Assembly (NCBI RefSeq): GCF_014698825.1
Contig: NZ_JACJTT010000020.1
Coordinates: 31,455 to 95,454 of the forward strand
Direction: 5' to 3'
From: Richelia sinica FACHB-800
GTDB lineage: Bacteria > Cyanobacteriota > Cyanobacteriia > Cyanobacteriales > Nostocaceae
DNA length: 64,000 nt
Shown here piece by piece: positions 1-9,850 of this stretch (within the stretch, counting starts at the first letter, position 1; every line of letters begins with the position of its first letter). Both the position numbers and the translations under genes were made by a program. The notes beneath the pieces are model-generated. The model was not told the DNA's origin. It ran no database searches and worked only from the letters and a program-made list of their open reading frames with translations.

Positions 1-258
1 ATTTTCTAATATTTCGAGAGCAATTAAGACATTTAAAAACAATCCAAAAGTTTTAAATAAAGCCTGGCTAAAACTTCCTTCTCTGGCTGTAAGTATTTCT
101 TTAACAATAAAAATTCCTAAATCACCAATAGATGCAAAAATTACCAGCAGCATCAGCAATGATAAAATTTTAGCAACTATGACTTCAATAATTTCAATTA
201 AATGAATGAAACTATTATCGCTAGTTGCTGTTGTGAATAATTGGACTAGTTTTTTCAT
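1..258 (-). CDS. PsiE-like membrane protein, N-terminal part (runs off the window)
   Basis: An open frame starts with ATG at 258 and continues without a stop to the left edge, giving 86 residues. It begins MKKLVQLFTTATSDNSF and has a strongly hydrophobic helix at about residues 27-52 (AKILSLLMLLVIFASIGDLG) followed by LFLNVLIALEILEN. This resembles the phosphate-starvation-inducible PsiE family of small multi-helix membrane proteins, whose biochemical role is not established. Only the N-terminus is visible, so length and completeness cannot be judged. It lies 205 bp downstream of narB on the same strand. The family call comes from recognition of the motif pattern only. Confidence 0.6.
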   Translation of the reverse strand, partial: MKKLVQLFTTATSDNSFIHLIEIIEVIVAKILSLLMLLVIFASIGDLGIFIVKEILTAREGSFSQALFKTFGLFLNVLIALEILEN

Positions 259-463
259 CTGCTACACCCTGTGGCAATCTCGAAGGCAAAACTAATAATA
301 TAAAACCACAGATTCTGATGAAAAAAACCTAGTATGATGTGGAATGTCGGCAAAATGCCACTTTAGGTTACCATATCGGTGGGTCATTTTTTCTGAATAT
401 TCCCTCCTATCCATGGGAAATAATAATTGTATCTATAGAATATAGATGATGAATTCCTGTGAT

Positions 464-2647
464 TTACCGTTGAGAAGACTGGAGTTGAGATGTGGTCACA
501 GGTGTGGCTTGAGAAATTGGTATTAGCTGAACAGCACAGGCTTTTAACTCTGGTTGCAGGGAGTCAGGACAAGACTCAGAATGAGTCAGGGCATTTGCTT
601 CTGCATCATCTGCCCATAGGCTACCCCAGTGCATAGGCACAAACACAGTACCAGGAGAGATAGCTTTGGTGACTTTAGCAGGAAATTTAGCATAACCACG
701 GCGCGATCGCACCTCTAACCAATCATCATCTTCAATTCCTAAAGCCGCAGCATCACGGGGATGAATTTCTAAAAACGGTTGGGGGTGCATTTGGCGAATT
801 TTCTCAATTCTACCGGTGCGAGTTTGAGTGTGCCAATGACCGTATAGTCTTCCAGTGGTTAAGACAAAAGGATAATTTGGGTCTGGGACTTCCGCTAAAC
901 CCCGTGAGTAATAAGCAGCAAATTTTGCCCGGCCATCGGGGGTATGGAAGCGCAGGTCAGTATAAAGGCGTTTAGCATCACGAAATTTATCATCTACAGG
1001 ATGGGGCCATTGAGTCGGGCCTTGTGCTTGCAACACCTCATGACTCAAACCAGACATATCACAAGGACGATGACGAGTCAGTTGCACAAACTCAGCGTAA
1101 ACTTCTGCTGAATTACGAAAAGCAAACTTATCAGCAAACCCTAAACGTCGTCCCACCTCTGCGAAAATTTCCCAGTCTGGTTTTGCTTCTCTGGGGGGTT
1201 GGCGAAATGCTTGACATAAAGTTACCCGGCGTTCAGAATTCGTCATGATGCCAGTTTTTTCACCCCACTGGGCCGCAGGTAATAAAACATGGGCATAAGC
1301 AGCAGTTTCTGTGGGGTAATAAGCATCTTGATAAACAGTAAAAGGCGATTTTAATAAAGCCTTTTTTGTTCTTTCTAAATCTGGCATACTTACCGCCGGA
1401 TTTGTTGCTGCTATCCATAATAATCCCACATTCCCAGTTTCTAAACCAGTAATCATTTCCCAAGCACTTAAACCAGGACTAGGAGAAATTTGACCTCTTG
1501 GTAACTGCCAAAAATCTTCTACCTCTGCCCGATGTTGGTCATTTTTCACTAATCTATATCCGGGCAGTAAGTGTGCTAAACCTCCCGCTTCTCTACCTCC
1601 CATAGCATTAGGTTGACCCGTGAGAGAAAAAGGCCCAGCACCAGGTTTACCGATTTGTCCTGTCAACAAATGCAGATTAATAATAGTTCTAACTTTCGCT
1701 GTACCTTCCGCCGATTGATTTACACCCATCGACCACAAAGAAAGTACAGATTTAGACTTACCCCAATATTTAGCCGCAGTTTCTAAATCTTCCACACTAA
1801 TGCCACATTGATGGGCGACAACTTCCGGGGAATAGTGACGAATTACTTCTGCATAGGCAGGAAAATTACTTGTACAATCATCAATAAATCCAGTATCAAT
1901 ATAATTTTCACGCATTAATAAATGGGCGATACCATTTAATAAATCAATATCTGTACCAGGACGAATGGCTAAATGTAAATCAGCTGCTTCTGCGGTGGGA
2001 GTGCGACGGGGGTCAACCACAATCATTTTCACATGGCGATTTTTTTTATGATATTTTGCCAAGCGATTAAAAACTATCGGATGACATTCGGCTGTATTTG
2101 TGCCAATCAAAAAAGCGCAATCTGTTAACTCTAAATCTTCATAACAACAAGGTGGCCCATCAGCACCAAAACTTTGAATATAACCAGCTACCGCACTGGA
2201 CATACAAAGACGAGAATTAGCATCAAAATTATTACTACCCAAACAACCTTTCATCAATTTTTGGGCAAGGTAATAATCTTCTGTTTGTAATTGACCAGAC
2301 CCATACATACAGATAGCTTGTGAACCTTGGGTCAAGCGGACTGTTTGAATGCGGTTGGTGATAATATGCAAAGCTTCATCCCAACTCACCCGGCGAAACT
2401 CTGCATCTAAGGAGTTACGCACCATGGGATAATGGAGTCTATTTTTATCTAAAGATTCGCTAATAGTTGCACCTTTAACACATACCATTCCTTGACTAGA
2501 TGGATGTGATTTATCTCCTCTCACTCGCCAAATGGGTGTGCCTTGACTATCTCTATTGGTGGCTTTTCCATGTTGGGCTGGTGGAGAAGCTTCTAAACCA
2601 CAACCTACACCACAATAGGGGCAAAGAGTTTTTGTAAATTCGTTCAT
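464..2647 (-). CDS. narB: Ferredoxin-nitrate reductase NarB
   Basis: This 727-residue molybdopterin oxidoreductase reduces nitrate to nitrite with electrons from ferredoxin in the cytoplasm. The N-terminus carries the [4Fe-4S] ligands Cys9, Cys12 and Cys16 (CPYCGVGC) and Cys56 (GMVCVKGA). Further on are bis-MGD-binding stretches typical of the family ([35 protein letters not shown]) and a C-terminal molybdopterin dinucleotide-binding domain from about residue 595. Length matches cyanobacterial NarB. It is the last gene of a leftward nirA-nrtP-narB group, 175 bp after nrtP; that gap holds a tandem AGAAGTT-type repeat and a dispersed repeat containing GTGCCGTAGGCAT. It is probably co-regulated with nirA from the NtcA promoter upstream of that gene. 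Confidence 0.95.
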   Translation of the reverse strand: MNEFTKTLCPYCGVGCGLEASPPAQHGKATNRDSQGTPIWRVRGDKSHPSSQGMVCVKGATISESLDKNRLHYPMVRNSLDAEFRRVSWDEALHIITNRIQTVRLTQGSQAICMYGSGQLQTEDYYLAQKLMKGCLGSNNFDANSRLCMSSAVAGYIQSFGADGPPCCYEDLELTDCAFLIGTNTAECHPIVFNRLAKYHKKNRHVKMIVVDPRRTPTAEAADLHLAIRPGTDIDLLNGIAHLLMRENYIDTGFIDDCTSNFPAYAEVIRHYSPEVVAHQCGISVEDLETAAKYWGKSKSVLSLWSMGVNQSAEGTAKVRTIINLHLLTGQIGKPGAGPFSLTGQPNAMGGREAGGLAHLLPGYRLVKNDQHRAEVEDFWQLPRGQISPSPGLSAWEMITGLETGNVGLLWIAATNPAVSMPDLERTKKALLKSPFTVYQDAYYPTETAAYAHVLLPAAQWGEKTGIMTNSERRVTLCQAFRQPPREAKPDWEIFAEVGRRLGFADKFAFRNSAEVYAEFVQLTRHRPCDMSGLSHEVLQAQGPTQWPHPVDDKFRDAKRLYTDLRFHTPDGRAKFAAYYSRGLAEVPDPNYPFVLTTGRLYGHWHTQTRTGRIEKIRQMHPQPFLEIHPRDAAALGIEDDDWLEVRSRRGYAKFPAKVTKAISPGTVFVPMHWGSLWADDAEANALTHSESCPDSLQPELKACAVQLIPISQATPVTTSQLQSSQR

Positions 2648-2822
2648 AATAGGTTTTTTTATTGCACGCAGAGACGCGGGAAGAAGAAGACAGAAGTTAC
2701 AGAAGTTGCAGGAGTTACAGAATAATTAATGCCATTACTGCGGAATTCTTGCATTTTTAAACTTCTGTTCGCACAGCGTGCCGTAGGCATACTTCTGAAC
2801 TCCTGAACTTCTGAACTTCTAA

Positions 2823-4319
2823 TTATTCTTCTACCAGTGCTGGCTGATAATTATGAGGGTCTGATTCTACTGCATAATCTCCAGCAAAGGAACCTTTTGG
2901 TTCTTTGAGGAAGAAGCCACACATAAATGCACAAATTAATGCGGCTATTCCCATGGTTGTGAATAATGTGCTTGCATCAGTTAAGCTGAATATTGTTAAA
3001 TAAACTACCCCACCAAAGTTACCGTAAGCGCCAACATTGCCGGCAATTTGTCCTGTTGCTTCTTTTTTAATTAAGGGAACAATGCCGTAGGTAGCACCAC
3101 AACCAGCTTGGGCAAAGTAAGCGGCAAACATGGTGACGGCTATGGCTAAAGGAATGGGCCAGTTTTTATTAATAAAATGTGCCATTAAATAACCTACGCC
3201 AATACCCGCAGAAATAATTGTCATTGTCCATTTACGGGAACCAAATTTATCTGATATTAAGCCTCCACTAGGACGAGAAAATAAATTTAAAAATGGGTAG
3301 GTGGCCGCTATCATTCCTGCAACAACATGTTCTAAACCAAAGGTTTTTTCAAAGAATGCAGGTAGCATGGAAACGACAGCTAATTCTGAACCAAAATTAG
3401 TGACGTAGGTAAACTCTAGTAAGGCTACTTGACCAAATTGATAACGTTGTTCTGGACTGTAAATTTTTCTCCCTGTGAGCAATTCGCGGTTGACTTGATA
3501 GGCTTGATAGGTTTGGTAAATAAATAATCCTGCTAACACTAACCAAGCTAAATACATTTGATTAAGTGTGAGGAAATGAATGTTTTTTTGTTCCAACCGC
3601 CAAGCTAATAAACCCAAGGCGAAAATTAAGCCAAAGTTAGAGATAATCATTGCCCAGAAGCTTTTTACTGATGTAACTTCTAAAGCACCGTTTTTCTTGG
3701 GTTGTTTGTAAACTTTGCCTGGGGGTGTATCTTGGACGCTGTTGTAGTAAATTACGCCGTAAATTGCCGCTATAATTCCAGTGAGTGCGATCGCTAGTCG
3801 CCAGTTAGAAGCCCCTCCATCCAAAAAGCTGGTTGATACGGCAATTATGGGTAAGGCAAATTCTGCCCCAAAGGCCCCGAAGTTACCCCAACCCCCATAA
3901 ATACCTTGGGCTATGCCAATTTCTTTGGGTGGGAACCATTCGGAAACCATGCGGATACCCACTACAAACCCTGCACCCACAATTCCCATCAACAAACGAC
4001 TAATGACTAATTCACTGAAGCTGTGGGAGAAAGCTGTTGCTAAACAGGGAACAGCCGCAAATATCAACAAAATTGAGTAAGTAATTCTCGGCCCAAACTT
4101 ATCCAGCAACATCCCGATAATAATCCGCGCGGGAATAGTCAAAGCTAGATTGCAAATACCCAAAGTTTTAACTTGTTCAGGTGCTAAATGTAACTCTTTG
4201 CCAATAGTTGTAGCAAAGGGGGCAAGGTTAAACCAGCAAACAAAGGTGAGAAAAAAGGCAAACCAGGTTTGATGTAAAATCCGATAACGACCCTGAAACG
4301 AAAATAATCCTTTAAGCAT
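2823..4319 (-). CDS. nrtP: Nitrate/nitrite permease NrtP (MFS, NNP family)
   Basis: This major-facilitator permease of the nitrate/nitrite porter family has about 12 hydrophobic segments and brings nitrate in for NarB. Family signatures are visible: GMLLDKFGPR in the loop between helices 2 and 3, the glycine-rich GIYGGWGNFGAFGAE, and the second nitrate signature AGNVGAYGNFGGVVYL near the C-terminus. An upstream TTG at 4370 would add 17 residues, but the ATG at 4319 (MLKGLFSFQGRYR) is the more natural start and leaves a 103-bp gap after nirA. An NrtP permease here replaces the ABC-type NrtABCD transporter used by Anabaena PCC 7120. The protein is full length with no visible damage. Confidence 0.93.
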   Translation of the reverse strand: MLKGLFSFQGRYRILHQTWFAFFLTFVCWFNLAPFATTIGKELHLAPEQVKTLGICNLALTIPARIIIGMLLDKFGPRITYSILLIFAAVPCLATAFSHSFSELVISRLLMGIVGAGFVVGIRMVSEWFPPKEIGIAQGIYGGWGNFGAFGAEFALPIIAVSTSFLDGGASNWRLAIALTGIIAAIYGVIYYNSVQDTPPGKVYKQPKKNGALEVTSVKSFWAMIISNFGLIFALGLLAWRLEQKNIHFLTLNQMYLAWLVLAGLFIYQTYQAYQVNRELLTGRKIYSPEQRYQFGQVALLEFTYVTNFGSELAVVSMLPAFFEKTFGLEHVVAGMIAATYPFLNLFSRPSGGLISDKFGSRKWTMTIISAGIGVGYLMAHFINKNWPIPLAIAVTMFAAYFAQAGCGATYGIVPLIKKEATGQIAGNVGAYGNFGGVVYLTIFSLTDASTLFTTMGIAALICAFMCGFFLKEPKGSFAGDYAVESDPHNYQPALVEE

Positions 4320-4422
4320 TGATTTTGCTCGCTCAAAAACTGAAAATTTGCATGGAGAGACTGAGAGCAATTGTATAATTGCTCACTGCATTTCAGCACT
4401 ATAACGCTGATAGAGAGAGAAG

Positions 4423-5988
4423 CTAAACTATTGCCGGTTCTCGCAACCTGGCACCAAAATGTTGAATTAACAACTCTCGCAACACTGGCTGTAAATCTTC
4501 ACAGGGAATACCCTTTTGTACACAGGTTCCTAGCTGGGCATCCTTCCCCACCTTACCACCCATGTAAATATCCACACCTTCCACTGTTTGCCCATTTTTA
4601 CGAATTTTGGTACCCATTAAGCCGATATCAGCCACCTGGGGTTGTCCACAGGAATTGGGACAGCCAGTCCAATGTATTCGCACCGGATAAGCGAAAATTA
4701 ACTCTTTTTCCAAGTCTTTCGTCATAGCCAAGGCCCGGTTTTTAGTTTCTATCAGGGCAAAGTTGCAAAATTGTGCGCCGGTGCAGGATACTAGCGATCG
4801 CATCAATAAACCAGGAGTAACTGCAAATTTGTCTAGTAGTGGTTCCTGAAGGAAGGTCTGTAACCGTGACTCGGCAATATTGGGAATAATCACATTTTGC
4901 TCAACAGTCAGCCGAATTTCCCCACTACCATACACTTCTGCTAACCGGGCAATTTCTAACATATCCTCCGCACAAAAACGCCCCACAGGGATATGCAAAC
5001 CTACATAATACAAACCCGGTTGCTTTTGTTCATAAATACCAATGTGGTCACGTTTCTCCCAATCAATTTCATCCTTCGGTGCTGCGGGTAACAACTCTTT
5101 ACCTAAACGTTGTTCTACCTCCCTCCGCAACCTATCAATTCCCCATTCATCAATTAACCACATCAACCGGGCTTTTTGACGGTTGGCCCGGAAACCATGA
5201 TCCCGAAAAATTTCCACAATAGCTTTACATACAGCTACCACTTCATCAGGATGTACCCAAACATTGAGAGGAATAGCCGCTTCACAACGTTTCCCAGAAA
5301 AGAAACCCCCAACTAGGACATTAAACCCAAAGGTGACGGAATTTCTCTCTTGATTTTCCTGAAAAGCAGGAACAAAAGCTAAATCATTGATTTCCGCATG
5401 AACTGAATTATCCCGACCCCCAGTAATGGCAATATTAAACTTACGGGGCAAATTAGTAAATTCTGGATTTCCTTCTCCATAATTAGTAAACAAATCTTGA
5501 ATTTGCTGTACTAATTCTCGCGTATCATACCATTCGTGAGCATCTAACCCCGCTACAGGATCTCCTGTAATATTGCGGACATTATCCATGCCAGATTGGA
5601 TAGTAGTTAAACCAACTCCATGAAATTTGTTAAAAATATCTACTAAATCTTCAATTCTGATCCCACGCAGTTGTATATTCTGTCTAGTGGTAATGTCAGC
5701 GCTGCCGTCGTCACCGTAACGCTGCACTACTTCTCCTAAAACATACATCTGACTGCTGGTGAGAATACCATTCGGTATCCGCATCCGCATCATGAATTGA
5801 CCGGGAGTAACTGGACGAAAAAATACACCTAACCATTTTAGGCGATGGTCACGGTCAGTTTCGTCCATTGCTTCCCAACCAATTTTGGCAATTTTTTCAA
5901 TCTCCTCTTTCAAAGCGAGACCATCTTTTTCTGCCTTTAATTTCTCAAACTTGTTGAGATTGGCTGTGGTAGTTACTGTTTCTGTCAT
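4423..5988 (-). CDS. nirA: Ferredoxin-nitrite reductase NirA
   Basis: This 521-residue siroheme enzyme reduces nitrite to ammonium with six electrons from ferredoxin. The siroheme/[4Fe-4S] ligands are seen as Cys402 and Cys408 (CTGAQFC) and Cys443 and Cys447 (CPNSCG). The two ferredoxin-like half domains characteristic of the nitrite/sulfite reductase family are present (for example GNPEFTNLPRKFNIAITGG and the later LHIPVGRFCAEDM). It is the first gene of the nirA-nrtP-narB operon. A perfect NtcA box with a matched -10 element lies upstream (6092-6133), so expression should rise when ammonium is absent. Confidence 0.96.
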   Translation of the reverse strand: MTETVTTTANLNKFEKLKAEKDGLALKEEIEKIAKIGWEAMDETDRDHRLKWLGVFFRPVTPGQFMMRMRIPNGILTSSQMYVLGEVVQRYGDDGSADITTRQNIQLRGIRIEDLVDIFNKFHGVGLTTIQSGMDNVRNITGDPVAGLDAHEWYDTRELVQQIQDLFTNYGEGNPEFTNLPRKFNIAITGGRDNSVHAEINDLAFVPAFQENQERNSVTFGFNVLVGGFFSGKRCEAAIPLNVWVHPDEVVAVCKAIVEIFRDHGFRANRQKARLMWLIDEWGIDRLRREVEQRLGKELLPAAPKDEIDWEKRDHIGIYEQKQPGLYYVGLHIPVGRFCAEDMLEIARLAEVYGSGEIRLTVEQNVIIPNIAESRLQTFLQEPLLDKFAVTPGLLMRSLVSCTGAQFCNFALIETKNRALAMTKDLEKELIFAYPVRIHWTGCPNSCGQPQVADIGLMGTKIRKNGQTVEGVDIYMGGKVGKDAQLGTCVQKGIPCEDLQPVLRELLIQHFGARLREPAIV

Positions 5989-6091
5989 TGGCTATCTAGT
6001 AGAGAACACTCTAATTAACTTTGTCTCCTAGTTCCGAGAAACCACTCACAGTAGTTGTTTGATAAGTGGTTGTGACAATTTCGATAGTGCT

Positions 6092-6133
6092 ACGTTAGGG
6101 CGATTTCTCTGGAAAATTCGTATAGCTTGTTAC
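6092..6133 (-). promoter_or_regulatory. NtcA-activated promoter of the nirA operon
   Basis: Read leftward, the sequence is GTAACAAGCTATAC, then 22 bases, then TAACGT. This matches the class II NtcA architecture GTA-N8-TAC ... TAN3T with a spacing in the known 20-24 range. The box is 6120-6133 and the -10 element 6092-6097. It lies about 100 bp upstream of the nirA ATG, implying a leader of roughly 95 nt. Known biology: NtcA with 2-oxoglutarate activates nitrate assimilation genes in cyanobacteria. Confidence 0.9.
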
Positions 6134-6220
6134 GAAAATCTTGTCTGTATGTATGAAACGGATAGATACATTGCATATATTGCATGAGCGATAAGGCTTT
6201 ATGGGTGCAAAATCACTACC

Positions 6221-6307
6221 AGGACTTATGCAAAATGCCTTTGCTACGCTACGCGAACGCTATAGGGATACGTGGTTCGATTCTTCCGTAGTTTGTGTGT
6301 AAGTCCT
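6221..6307. repeat. Small inverted-repeat (MITE-like) element
   Basis: An 87-bp segment begins AGGACTTA and ends TAAGTCCT, so its ends are exact 8-bp inverted repeats, slightly extended by partial matches (ATGCA / GTGTG). It has no coding capacity and contains the dispersed motif CTACGCTACGCGAACGC. A related end, AGGACTTACGCAA, occurs at about 42328 inside the nifD element. Together with the NtcA promoter this accounts for most of the 496-bp gap between nirA and the next gene. Confidence 0.6.
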
Positions 6308-6484
6308 ATTAACGTGAAAGCTATGCTATTCCTGCATCATAAACTCTTTTGTCCTCTTTTTTTCCTAAGTCCCGCTATCCCCTCTTGCACCCATATACTT
6401 GAGGATGGATAAGATTAGAGATAAAAAATTAAACAATATACTATTACTTTCTTCTGTTTTTATAAACAGCTTTCTCGCCTATTT

Positions 6485-6946
6485 CTAAATGAGTTTTTCC
6501 ATCAGGAAATTCCTAAACTTTTGTCCTCTACGTTCAACTTCTTGTTGTTGGACAACAATAAAGTTGTGACTAGCAAAAAATGGCTTGGCTGTAATACTGG
6601 CTTCCGTAAATAATCTGTGAATTTTTAATTCCCTAGCTGTTAATTCTATTTTTTCTAAAATTCTTTTACCGACTCCCCGTCGTTGCCAAGCATGATGACA
6701 GTAGAAGCAATCTATACGACCATTTATTTCTAAATTACTAAAGCCGATAATTAGATCCTGCTCTACTGCCACAAAAGTAAAGCTATTGCTTAACCTTTCA
6801 ACCCACTGTTGCTTATCTTGGTCACCTGTTGCCCAAGCATTCACCTGTTCTTGGTTATAATCCTGAATATTAATGCGATGCACGGTGTCATAAAACAGTT
6901 GAATAATATCTTGTGTATCCGCTATTTCGTAATTTCTGACTTCCAT
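6485..6946 (-). CDS. GNAT-family N-acetyltransferase
   Basis: A 153-residue protein with the GNAT fold pattern: an N-terminal MEVRNYEIADTQDIIQLF, a central beta strand (IIGFSNLEINGRIDCFYCH), and the acetyl-CoA-binding loop WQRRGVGKRILEKIE, matching the family motif A (R/Q-x-x-G-x-G/A). The C-terminal ASITAKPFFASHNFIVVQQQ fits motif B. It would transfer an acetyl group from acetyl-CoA to an amine; the substrate cannot be deduced. It appears monocistronic. Confidence 0.85.
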   Translation of the reverse strand: MEVRNYEIADTQDIIQLFYDTVHRINIQDYNQEQVNAWATGDQDKQQWVERLSNSFTFVAVEQDLIIGFSNLEINGRIDCFYCHHAWQRRGVGKRILEKIELTARELKIHRLFTEASITAKPFFASHNFIVVQQQEVERRGQKFRNFLMEKLI

Positions 6947-7093
6947 AAATCATAGATATAAATATGTAATTGTAATATGCAAAATAATAATCAGAGGCAT
7001 ACAATAAATACTAGTCAATAAACCCCTGACAATCAGCAAATCAATATATTAAATATGCCTTGATAATTGCAGCAGTAAGAATACTGTTTCTGC

Positions 7094-7441
7094 TTATGTT
7101 AAATCTTTTTTAATCTGTCTTATTGCTGCTTGCAGTTGCTCTGAATGACTCCAAATTACAAAACCACCATAAATTAATTTGCCATGATTATCAGCTAAAA
7201 ATATGTGGTGAAGTCCAATCACGTTTTTGCAAGTTTTAACCACAGTGCTATCGTTTAGAGTAAAGATAGGTCTAGACCATTTAAAATCTCTGTCATGACA
7301 CGGTGAAATACTAGGTACAGCATCTAAAATTGCGACAGCTTTCTGTGCAACCTGTGAAATAGTACAGGCTGATTCAGCTTGATAAAATACATCATCAACA
7401 AAGTAATCAACAAGTTTCCCCATTAAAGATTTCATTGACAC
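7094..7441 (-). CDS. Unrecognised 115-residue protein
   Basis: I do not recognise a family. The frame starts MSMKSLMGKLVDYFVDD and ends RQIKKDLT, with no signal peptide or membrane helix. It contains two histidines in GLHHIFLADNHGKL and reads like a small globular soluble protein. Two in-frame methionines (1 and 3) could be the start. It is flanked by AT-rich intergenic DNA and has no obvious operon partner. Existence as a gene is likely from normal composition and length, but no function is claimed. Confidence 0.55.
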   Translation of the reverse strand: MSMKSLMGKLVDYFVDDVFYQAESACTISQVAQKAVAILDAVPSISPCHDRDFKWSRPIFTLNDSTVVKTCKNVIGLHHIFLADNHGKLIYGGFVIWSHSEQLQAAIRQIKKDLT

Positions 7442-8071
7442 CAGAAGGATTACAAGCAGTATTTAAGTTTGCGGTTGACTTTATGCAAGAAGAATTTTTT
7501 TATACTTTACCATTGTTATCTGAGACAGCGTAATGCGATTTTTGGCGAATGAAAATTTCCCGTCTAGGAGTGTATTAAGTCTACTCTCGTAGTATTTTCA
7601 CGCAGCGACAACGTCAATTTACTGCCAACATATACTAAAATTTGGACAGCTGGAACTGCCATCCATCCGCTAATTTCAAAATTCGCAGTTCCAGTTTCTC
7701 ACTATTGAAAAAATCACTAATTACTCCCAATAGCTACCAACACATCCACAAGTCCTGACTCGTGGTGATTTTTCCACTATCATCTTCCGTAGCATCTCAC
7801 AGTCCAGGTAGCTGATAAGCAAAGGGATCATCAATAGATATCTGGTGGTAATTAAATGTGTGTGGCTTGAAAACCTTGTAGAGACTTCCGATGGAACGTT
7901 TCTACAAAGTTTTTACCGGATGTGTAATACTTACAAAATGCTTAACAGTGAGTTGAAGAAATGTTTAACTTGTTTAAACTTGCTTGTCATTAATATTACT
8001 GTGGTGTAATATCTGGGTTAATTGCTATCAATTTTATGGTCACCGATTAATTGTACTTACCAGGTAATACC
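7442..8071. other. Gene-free stretch with one imperfect hairpin
   Basis: About 630 bp without a convincing reading frame. At about 7878-7910 is an imperfect inverted repeat (TTGTAGAGACTTCC ... GGAACGTTTCTACAA), related to the perfect palindrome downstream of the next gene. Otherwise only AT-rich DNA is seen. Confidence 0.6.
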
Positions 8072-8863
8072 ATGTTGCTTTTGTTTAGACTCATTGATTA
8101 TTTATTGGCTGCCATTGCTGCTAGTGCTGTAGTGATAATTTATCTGGACTCTAGTAACCAGCAATATGTTATTGCTGCTGCTGCTGCTTTAACTGTTTCC
8201 ATCGCCTTATTTCTGCTTAATCGACAGTCAGTCAACAATGCTAGAAAAGATGAACAAAAACAGGAAATTTCTAAAAAAGCAGAACTTTATACTGCCCTAT
8301 TAAACAATAGCAGTTCGCCAGACAACAACACAGTAGCTATTGCTAGAAGCAAAGCTTTACAATATTGTCAAGATTTAGTAGACGACTATAAAAATGTTCG
8401 TAATCTATCAAGAAATCTTTACTATATTTTACAAATATCTACCGTCGTATTATCTGGTATTACACCAATTTTGGTACTAGTTGATAAATTAGAATCAGGG
8501 CAACCTTGGTTAAAATGGTTACCGGTCATTTGTCCGGCTGTTGCCTCTATTGTTGCCAGTATTGTCACCTCTTTTCCTTTTCAGAAAAATTGGCTTGCTG
8601 CTAACACAGCAGTTGAATTATTAGAAGCTGAACAGGAAAAGTTTATTTTAGGTATTACTCCCTTTTATCGTTGTTACGATATTTCTGATCCCATTCAACA
8701 GCAACAAAAGATTAGTCAAGCTATTGAAGTGTTCGTGAATCAGGTAAATACTATTCACTTACAACAAGTACAGCAATCTACAGAACCACAGCAAGAAAAG
8801 AAAGAAGAAGCACCAGCAGAAAGTAAGGACAAAGAAGCCGAGTCACTAGTCAAGGCTGAGTAA
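8072..8863 (+). CDS. DUF4231-type membrane protein
   Basis: The protein has an N-terminal pair of hydrophobic helices (LIDYLLAAIAASAVVII and YVIAAAAALTVSIALFL), a charged middle section, and a second pair (ISTVVLSGITPILVLVD and WLPVICPAVASIVASIV). The middle YKNVRNLSRNLYYILQ followed by the helix matches the DUF4231 pattern, part of the SLATT-like membrane proteins that often accompany conflict or sensing systems. The C-terminus is a charged Gln/Glu/Lys tail. The ATG at 8072 is preferred; an in-frame TTG at 8051 would add seven residues. Function is unknown. Immediately downstream lies a 36-bp perfect palindrome. Confidence 0.65.
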   Translation: MLLLFRLIDYLLAAIAASAVVIIYLDSSNQQYVIAAAAALTVSIALFLLNRQSVNNARKDEQKQEISKKAELYTALLNNSSSPDNNTVAIARSKALQYCQDLVDDYKNVRNLSRNLYYILQISTVVLSGITPILVLVDKLESGQPWLKWLPVICPAVASIVASIVTSFPFQKNWLAANTAVELLEAEQEKFILGITPFYRCYDISDPIQQQQKISQAIEVFVNQVNTIHLQQVQQSTEPQQEKKEEAPAESKDKEAESLVKAE

Positions 8864-8882
8864 TTAAATAGGCATCCGATGG

Positions 8883-8918
8883 ACAAGTAGAGACGTTACA
8901 TGTAACGTCTCTACTTGT
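8883..8918. repeat. 36-bp perfect palindrome (possible bidirectional terminator)
   Basis: The left arm ACAAGTAGAGACGTTACA is followed directly by its exact reverse complement, with no loop. It lies 20 bp after the DUF4231 stop codon and is followed by TTTTAT, so it could terminate transcription. It also looks like a dispersed cyanobacterial palindromic repeat; a degenerate relative is at about 7878-7910. The rest of the 384-bp gap to the next gene is very AT-rich with no other structure seen. Confidence 0.7.
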
Positions 8919-9247
8919 TTTATGGGAAACGCATATTAATTTCACCAGGTGTCTAATAATTATCTATCAATCCCATTATTCAAAGGTGTGTTAAAGAAGA
9001 TGTTTCTGACTTACCATGAGTTTATGTAATATTCCAACAGCTTTACCATATCCAGTTATTCTTTTTTTATGAATATTTTTTAAAATTTCAATTATTCTTA
9101 ATGTTATTTATTAAATATTCAATATAACAAGAAATCTTGACAAAATCAATATTTTAAAATAATTCTAGAAAAAATTGTTTGCTATATATTATATACATAG
9201 TAAAAATATACGATAACCATTAGGAACAACTATTTTTGATTCAAACC

Positions 9248-9607
9248 ATGAAAATTCAATTTATTGGGACTACATTAGCAGTTTTAGCAATAATTAGCGG
9301 CTTAGATACTAGAGTTGCGGCTGAGTCACAAGCACCGAAAGCACAAGGAGAAAACGTGACTTTAAGCGGTGCTTCTTTGGTCAATATTAGCGATCGCACT
9401 GCTCAAGATGATTTTCCCACATTTTTTGAGGGACAAAATCCAGGAAATAGACCTAACACAGCAGCCAATTCTGGCAGTTCTCAATCCTCTACTCTCCAAG
9501 ATTCCCTCTCTCTATCTAGTACACCGATTTTCATTCAACCTGCCAATCAAAATCTCAATGGCAATGATGGTTTACAGGTACAGTTAGATTTAACTAGTAA
9601 TCAGTAG
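9248..9607 (+). CDS. Small secreted protein of unknown function
   Basis: From the ATG at 9248 the protein is 119 residues: a signal peptide (MKIQFIGTTLAVLAIISG, with a likely cleavage after VAA) followed by a low-complexity Ser/Asn/Gln-rich mature part (NPGNRPNTAANSGSSQSS). No domain is recognised. An upstream TTG at 9236 would add four residues ahead of the signal peptide and is less likely. It is probably exported to the periplasm or beyond. No operon partner is evident. Confidence 0.5.
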   Translation: MKIQFIGTTLAVLAIISGLDTRVAAESQAPKAQGENVTLSGASLVNISDRTAQDDFPTFFEGQNPGNRPNTAANSGSSQSSTLQDSLSLSSTPIFIQPANQNLNGNDGLQVQLDLTSNQ

Positions 9608-9850
9608 TCTCGACTGGGGAAATTTGAGATTTTGGCGTTAGATGGTATTTTTGTTCAATTTCCACCTCTGGAAACGTCAACATATTTACTCCAAAACTGC
9701 CCTTTTATCTCCTAAAAGTGACTCACTCCTGCTCAAATCACATACCCATAACGGTAAGTTGTTCGACCCCAACACCAAATATGGCTACGAAAATTATTCT
9801 GACTACTTTTGCAGTACAATGAGTCCTTTAGATAGAGGAGGGCAAAAAAG

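Noticed and set aside
6255..6285. tRNA gene, because of GGTTCGATTC
   Set aside because: No acceptor stem or anticodon arm can be placed; the motif lies inside the inverted-repeat element.
9369..9587. 72-codon frame within the small secreted protein gene
   Set aside because: Out of frame with a clear signal peptide gene and has no start context.
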